A DNA stretch of 64,000 nucleotides from Streptomyces sp. NRRL S-1022 (GTDB lineage: Bacteria > Actinomycetota > Actinomycetes > Streptomycetales > Streptomycetaceae): the NCBI RefSeq assembly GCF_000720135.1, contig NZ_JOIU01000010.1, forward strand, positions 124,001 through 188,000. Direction: 5' to 3'. Position 1 is the first letter of the stretch, and each line of letters begins with the position of its first letter. Positions 61,701 through 64,000 of the stretch are shown here, piece after piece. The notes beneath the pieces were generated by a model, which was given only the letters and a program-made list of their open reading frames with translations, searched no databases and was not told the DNA's origin. A program made the position numbers and the translations under genes.

Positions 61701-61732
61701 GGGGCCTTGGTGCCACACGGCACCAAGGCCCC
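61701..61732 (+). terminator. Terminator after the helicase-CBS-hypothetical group
   Basis: A perfect 14-base-pair stem (GGGGCCTTGGTGCC against GGCACCAAGGCCCC) with an ACAC loop. Confidence 0.85.
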
Positions 61733-61982
61733 GCCACGCGTTCCACAGAGAGGTGAGATGACGGCGGACGAGTCGCTGAGCCGTCTCGACGACGAGTCCG
61801 TCGGCCGCGGCCTGAGGTGAGCGGGCCCGCCGGCACCGGCGGGCTACAGCCGCGCGTGGCCGGGCCGTGGCGCGCAGAGACGGTGCTCCGGTCCGCCCCT
61901 CCGACACCCGTTGTGGTGCCCCGGCCCTGTTCGGGAGGAAGAGACCGCACAGGTGATGGATCAACCAGCCCCGCTCTCCGGG

Positions 61983-61988
61983 TACCGT
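61983..61988 (+). promoter_or_regulatory. Candidate -10 box of a leaderless promoter before RNase J
   Basis: TACCGT ends six bases before the ATG at 61995; no ribosome site lies between. Confidence 0.45.
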
Positions 61989-61994
61989 CAGGGT

Positions 61995-63680
61995 ATGAGT
62001 CATCCGCACCCCGAGTTGAAAGCCGCACCGCCCCTTCCCGAAGGAGGGCTGCGGGTCATTGCCCTGGGCGGCCTGGGTGAGATCGGCCGCAACATGACCG
62101 TCTTCGAGCACGCGGGCAAGCTGCTCATCGTCGACTGCGGGGTGCTGTTCCCCGAGGAGACGCAGCCCGGCGTGGACGTGATCCTGCCGGACTTCACCTC
62201 GATCCGGGACCGGCTGGACGACATCGTGGCCGTGGTCCTCACCCACGGTCACGAGGACCACATCGGCGGCGTGCCGTACCTGCTGCGCGAGCGCTCCGAC
62301 ATTCCCGTGGTCGGCTCCAAGCTGACGCTGGCCTTCCTGGAGGCCAAGCTCAAGGAGCACGGCATCCGGCCGCGCACGGTGCGGGTGCGGGAGGGCGACC
62401 GGCGTGGCTTCGGGCCCTTCGACTGCGAGTTCGTGGCGGTCAACCACTCCATCCCCGACAGTCTCGCGGTCGCGATCCGCACCCGGGCCGGGATGGTTCT
62501 GCACACCGGCGACTTCAAGATGGACCAGTTCCCGCTCGACGACCGCATCACCGATCTGCGCGCCTTCGCCCGCCTCGGCGAGGAGGGTGTGGACCTGTTC
62601 CTCACCGACTCCACCAACGCCGAAGTACCCGGCTTCACCACCTCCGAGCGCGAGCTGAACCCCGCGATCGAGCAGGTGATGCGCACCGCGCCACGCCGGG
62701 TCATCGTCTCCAGCTTCGCCAGCCACGTGCACCGCATCCAGCAGGTCCTGGACGCCGCCCACCAGCACGGCCGCAAGGTCGCCTTCGTCGGCCGCTCGAT
62801 GGTCCGCAACATGGGCATCGCCCGTGACCTGGGCTATCTGAAGGTCCCCTCCGGTCTGGTCGTGAGCACCAAGGAGCTGGAGAAGCTCCCGGACCACAAG
62901 ATCACTCTGGTGTGCACCGGCTCCCAGGGCGAACCGATGGCCGCGCTGTCCCGGATGGCCAACCGCGACCACGTGATCCGCATCGGCAAGGGCGACACCG
63001 TCCTGCTCGCCAGCTCCCTCATCCCCGGCAACGAGAACGCCATCTACCGGGTGATCAACGGGCTCACCCGGTGGGGCGCCCACGTGGTCCACAAGGGCAA
63101 CGCGAAGGTGCACGTCTCCGGGCACGCCAGCGCCGGCGAACTCGTCTACTGCTACAACATCGTCAAGCCCCGCAACGTCATGCCCGTGCACGGTGAATGG
63201 CGCCACCTGCGGGCCAACGGCGACCTCGCCATCCGTACCGGTGTCGACCCCGAGCGGGTCGTCATCGCCGAGGACGGCGTCGTCGTCGACCTGGTCGACG
63301 GGCGCGCGTCCATCACCGGCAAGGTCCCCGCGGGCAACGTTTACGTGGACGGCATGGAAGTCGGCGGCGCCACCGAGGCGTCCCTCAAGGACCGCCTCAC
63401 CCTCGCCGCCGAAGGCGTCGTCACGGTGGTGGCGATCGTCGACGCGGACACCGGCGCCCTCGCCGAGGCCCCCGACTTCCTGGCCCGGGGCTTCGTCCAC
63501 GACGACGCCACCTTCGAGCCGGTCATCCCCGTCATCGAGAAGACCCTGGCCACCGCGGCCGAGGAAGGCGTCGGGGACGCGCGCCAGCTCGAACAACTCC
63601 TCGCCCGCGCCGTGGCGAACTGGGCGTTCCGCACCCACCGCCGCAAGCCCCTCATCATCCCCGTCATCATCGACGCCTGA
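61995..63680 (+). CDS. rnj: Ribonuclease J
   Basis: 561 residues from the ATG at 61995. The metallo-beta-lactamase motif THGHEDHIGG, VNHSIPDSLAVAI, LHTGDFKMDQ, the beta-CASP region (SSFASHVHRIQQVLDAA, CTGSQGEPMAALSRM) and HVSGHASAGEL are all present, with the C-terminal domain. It combines 5'-3' exo- and endonuclease activity in mRNA decay and rRNA maturation. Streptomyces normally has one RNase J gene elsewhere (SCO5745 by memory), so this may be a second copy. Confidence 0.92.
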   Translation: MSHPHPELKAAPPLPEGGLRVIALGGLGEIGRNMTVFEHAGKLLIVDCGVLFPEETQPGVDVILPDFTSIRDRLDDIVAVVLTHGHEDHIGGVPYLLRERSDIPVVGSKLTLAFLEAKLKEHGIRPRTVRVREGDRRGFGPFDCEFVAVNHSIPDSLAVAIRTRAGMVLHTGDFKMDQFPLDDRITDLRAFARLGEEGVDLFLTDSTNAEVPGFTTSERELNPAIEQVMRTAPRRVIVSSFASHVHRIQQVLDAAHQHGRKVAFVGRSMVRNMGIARDLGYLKVPSGLVVSTKELEKLPDHKITLVCTGSQGEPMAALSRMANRDHVIRIGKGDTVLLASSLIPGNENAIYRVINGLTRWGAHVVHKGNAKVHVSGHASAGELVYCYNIVKPRNVMPVHGEWRHLRANGDLAIRTGVDPERVVIAEDGVVVDLVDGRASITGKVPAGNVYVDGMEVGGATEASLKDRLTLAAEGVVTVVAIVDADTGALAEAPDFLARGFVHDDATFEPVIPVIEKTLATAAEEGVGDARQLEQLLARAVANWAFRTHRRKPLIIPVIIDA

Positions 63681-63858
63681 GCCGTACCGGGCAGGCGTCC
63701 GGGGCCGGACGCCGATGTGCACGAGGTGAAACCCGGCGACGAGTCGTTCCCGATGTCCAGTCGGCCCGGCAGGTGTCCGAGGCCGGCCCCGGTCCGGGAC
63801 GCATGGTTCTCGGAGCCGGGGAGGCGCCGTCGCCGGCAGCGCAACCGGCCGGGCCTCC

Positions 63859-64000
63859 TCAGCCCGGGAAAGGCTCGTGGACGCGGAGTTCGGCCCAGAC
63901 GGTCTTGCCCCCGGCTGGATACGGGTCCGTGCTCCAGCGGTCGGCGAGGGCGGTGACGAGGAGCAGACCACGGCCGTCCTCGGCATCCGGCGTCGGCTCC
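63859..64000 (-). CDS. HATPase domain protein, RsbW/anti-sigma type, C-terminal end (start outside window)
   Basis: Reading the minus strand, GRGLLLVTALADRWSTDPYP and AGGKTVWAELRVHEPFPG lead to a TGA at 63859-63861. GRGLLLV is the G2 box region of GHKL ATPases of the Streptomyces RsbW/anti-sigma family, which bind ATP and sequester sigma factors or anti-anti-sigma partners. Only 46 residues are visible. Confidence 0.7.
   Translation of the reverse strand, partial: EPTPDAEDGRGLLLVTALADRWSTDPYPAGGKTVWAELRVHEPFPG

Larger units (their letters stand above)
61585..61994. other. 410-base intergenic region before RNase J
   Basis: It contains the terminator at 61701 and, at its end, the RNase J promoter; otherwise no gene or operator is seen. 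Confidence 0.45.

Noticed and set aside
1..64000. tRNA, rRNA, CRISPR arrays, insertion sequences and integrases
   Set aside because: I looked for tRNA-like cloverleaves, regular spaced repeats and transposase or recombinase motifs and found none that could be supported.

Overview
This is about 64 kb of a high-GC actinobacterial chromosome, almost certainly Streptomyces. The reasons are the strong third-position GC bias, the gene families (SepH, CutRS, DUF5998, DUF6058, an ATPase-less sugar ABC importer) and the order of the conserved genes. From memory the backbone matches the S. coelicolor segment around SCO5836-SCO5901, and a core block also matches M. tuberculosis Rv2689c-Rv2701c; neither comparison could be run here.

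Backbone, left part (1-21 kb): the end of a CobW-type GTPase, topoisomerase IV subunit A, a translationally coupled pair of M16 peptidases, an M23 cell-wall peptidase behind a probable c-di-AMP riboswitch, a GntR regulator, HPr of the PTS, a Pat-type protein acetyltransferase, DUF5998, an alkaline-phosphatase-superfamily protein, thymidine kinase, a VOC protein, a sulfurtransferase, the division protein SepH, an FAD-linked sugar/alditol oxidase and an MFS transporter. The MFS gene is divergent from ferrochelatase across a probable iron box.

Backbone, middle part (21-40.3 kb): ferrochelatase, inositol monophosphatase, the CutRS two-component system, DUF4193, an EcsC-like protein, DUF3093, a thioesterase, dUTPase, DUF3710, a decayed ABC ATPase, KdpDE without kdpFABC, an OB-fold protein, DUF3159, two TrkA-type potassium regulators, a KimA-like APC permease and a TRAM/TrmA-family RNA methyltransferase. 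Potassium and c-di-AMP recur as a theme here.

Accessory island (about 40.3-58.4 kb): the last 73 bases of the methyltransferase gene recur, diverged (about 82 percent by hand count), at 55.27 kb, so the 15 kb between looks like an island inserted at the 3' end of that gene. It begins with a graveyard (L-idonate dehydrogenase, gluconate 5-dehydrogenase, 2-hydroxyacid dehydrogenase and P450 remnants). An intact, apparently LacI-controlled alginate or glucuronan utilisation locus follows. Divergent from a sugar isomerase-lacI pair runs a tightly coupled set: lipoprotein, two permeases, an unknown 402-residue protein, two D-2-hydroxyacid dehydrogenases, an enolase-superfamily enzyme, a secreted PL7 alginate lyase and a cytoplasmic PF05426 lyase. 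The usual DEH reductase, KDG kinase and KDPG aldolase are absent from the window. Beyond the repeat lie a truncated serine hydrolase, a VapBC-like module whose PIN toxin seems to lack its first catalytic aspartate, a ROK remnant, a DUF6058 gene and an SDR remnant.

Right end (58.4-64 kb): an RNA-metabolism group of cold-shock protein, DEAD-box helicase, CBS protein, conserved hypothetical and RNase J, then the 3' end of a HATPase/RsbW-like gene. Many backbone genes show a -10 box 6-8 bases before the start codon, which points to frequent leaderless transcription. No tRNA, rRNA, CRISPR array, intact insertion sequence or integrase was recognised.
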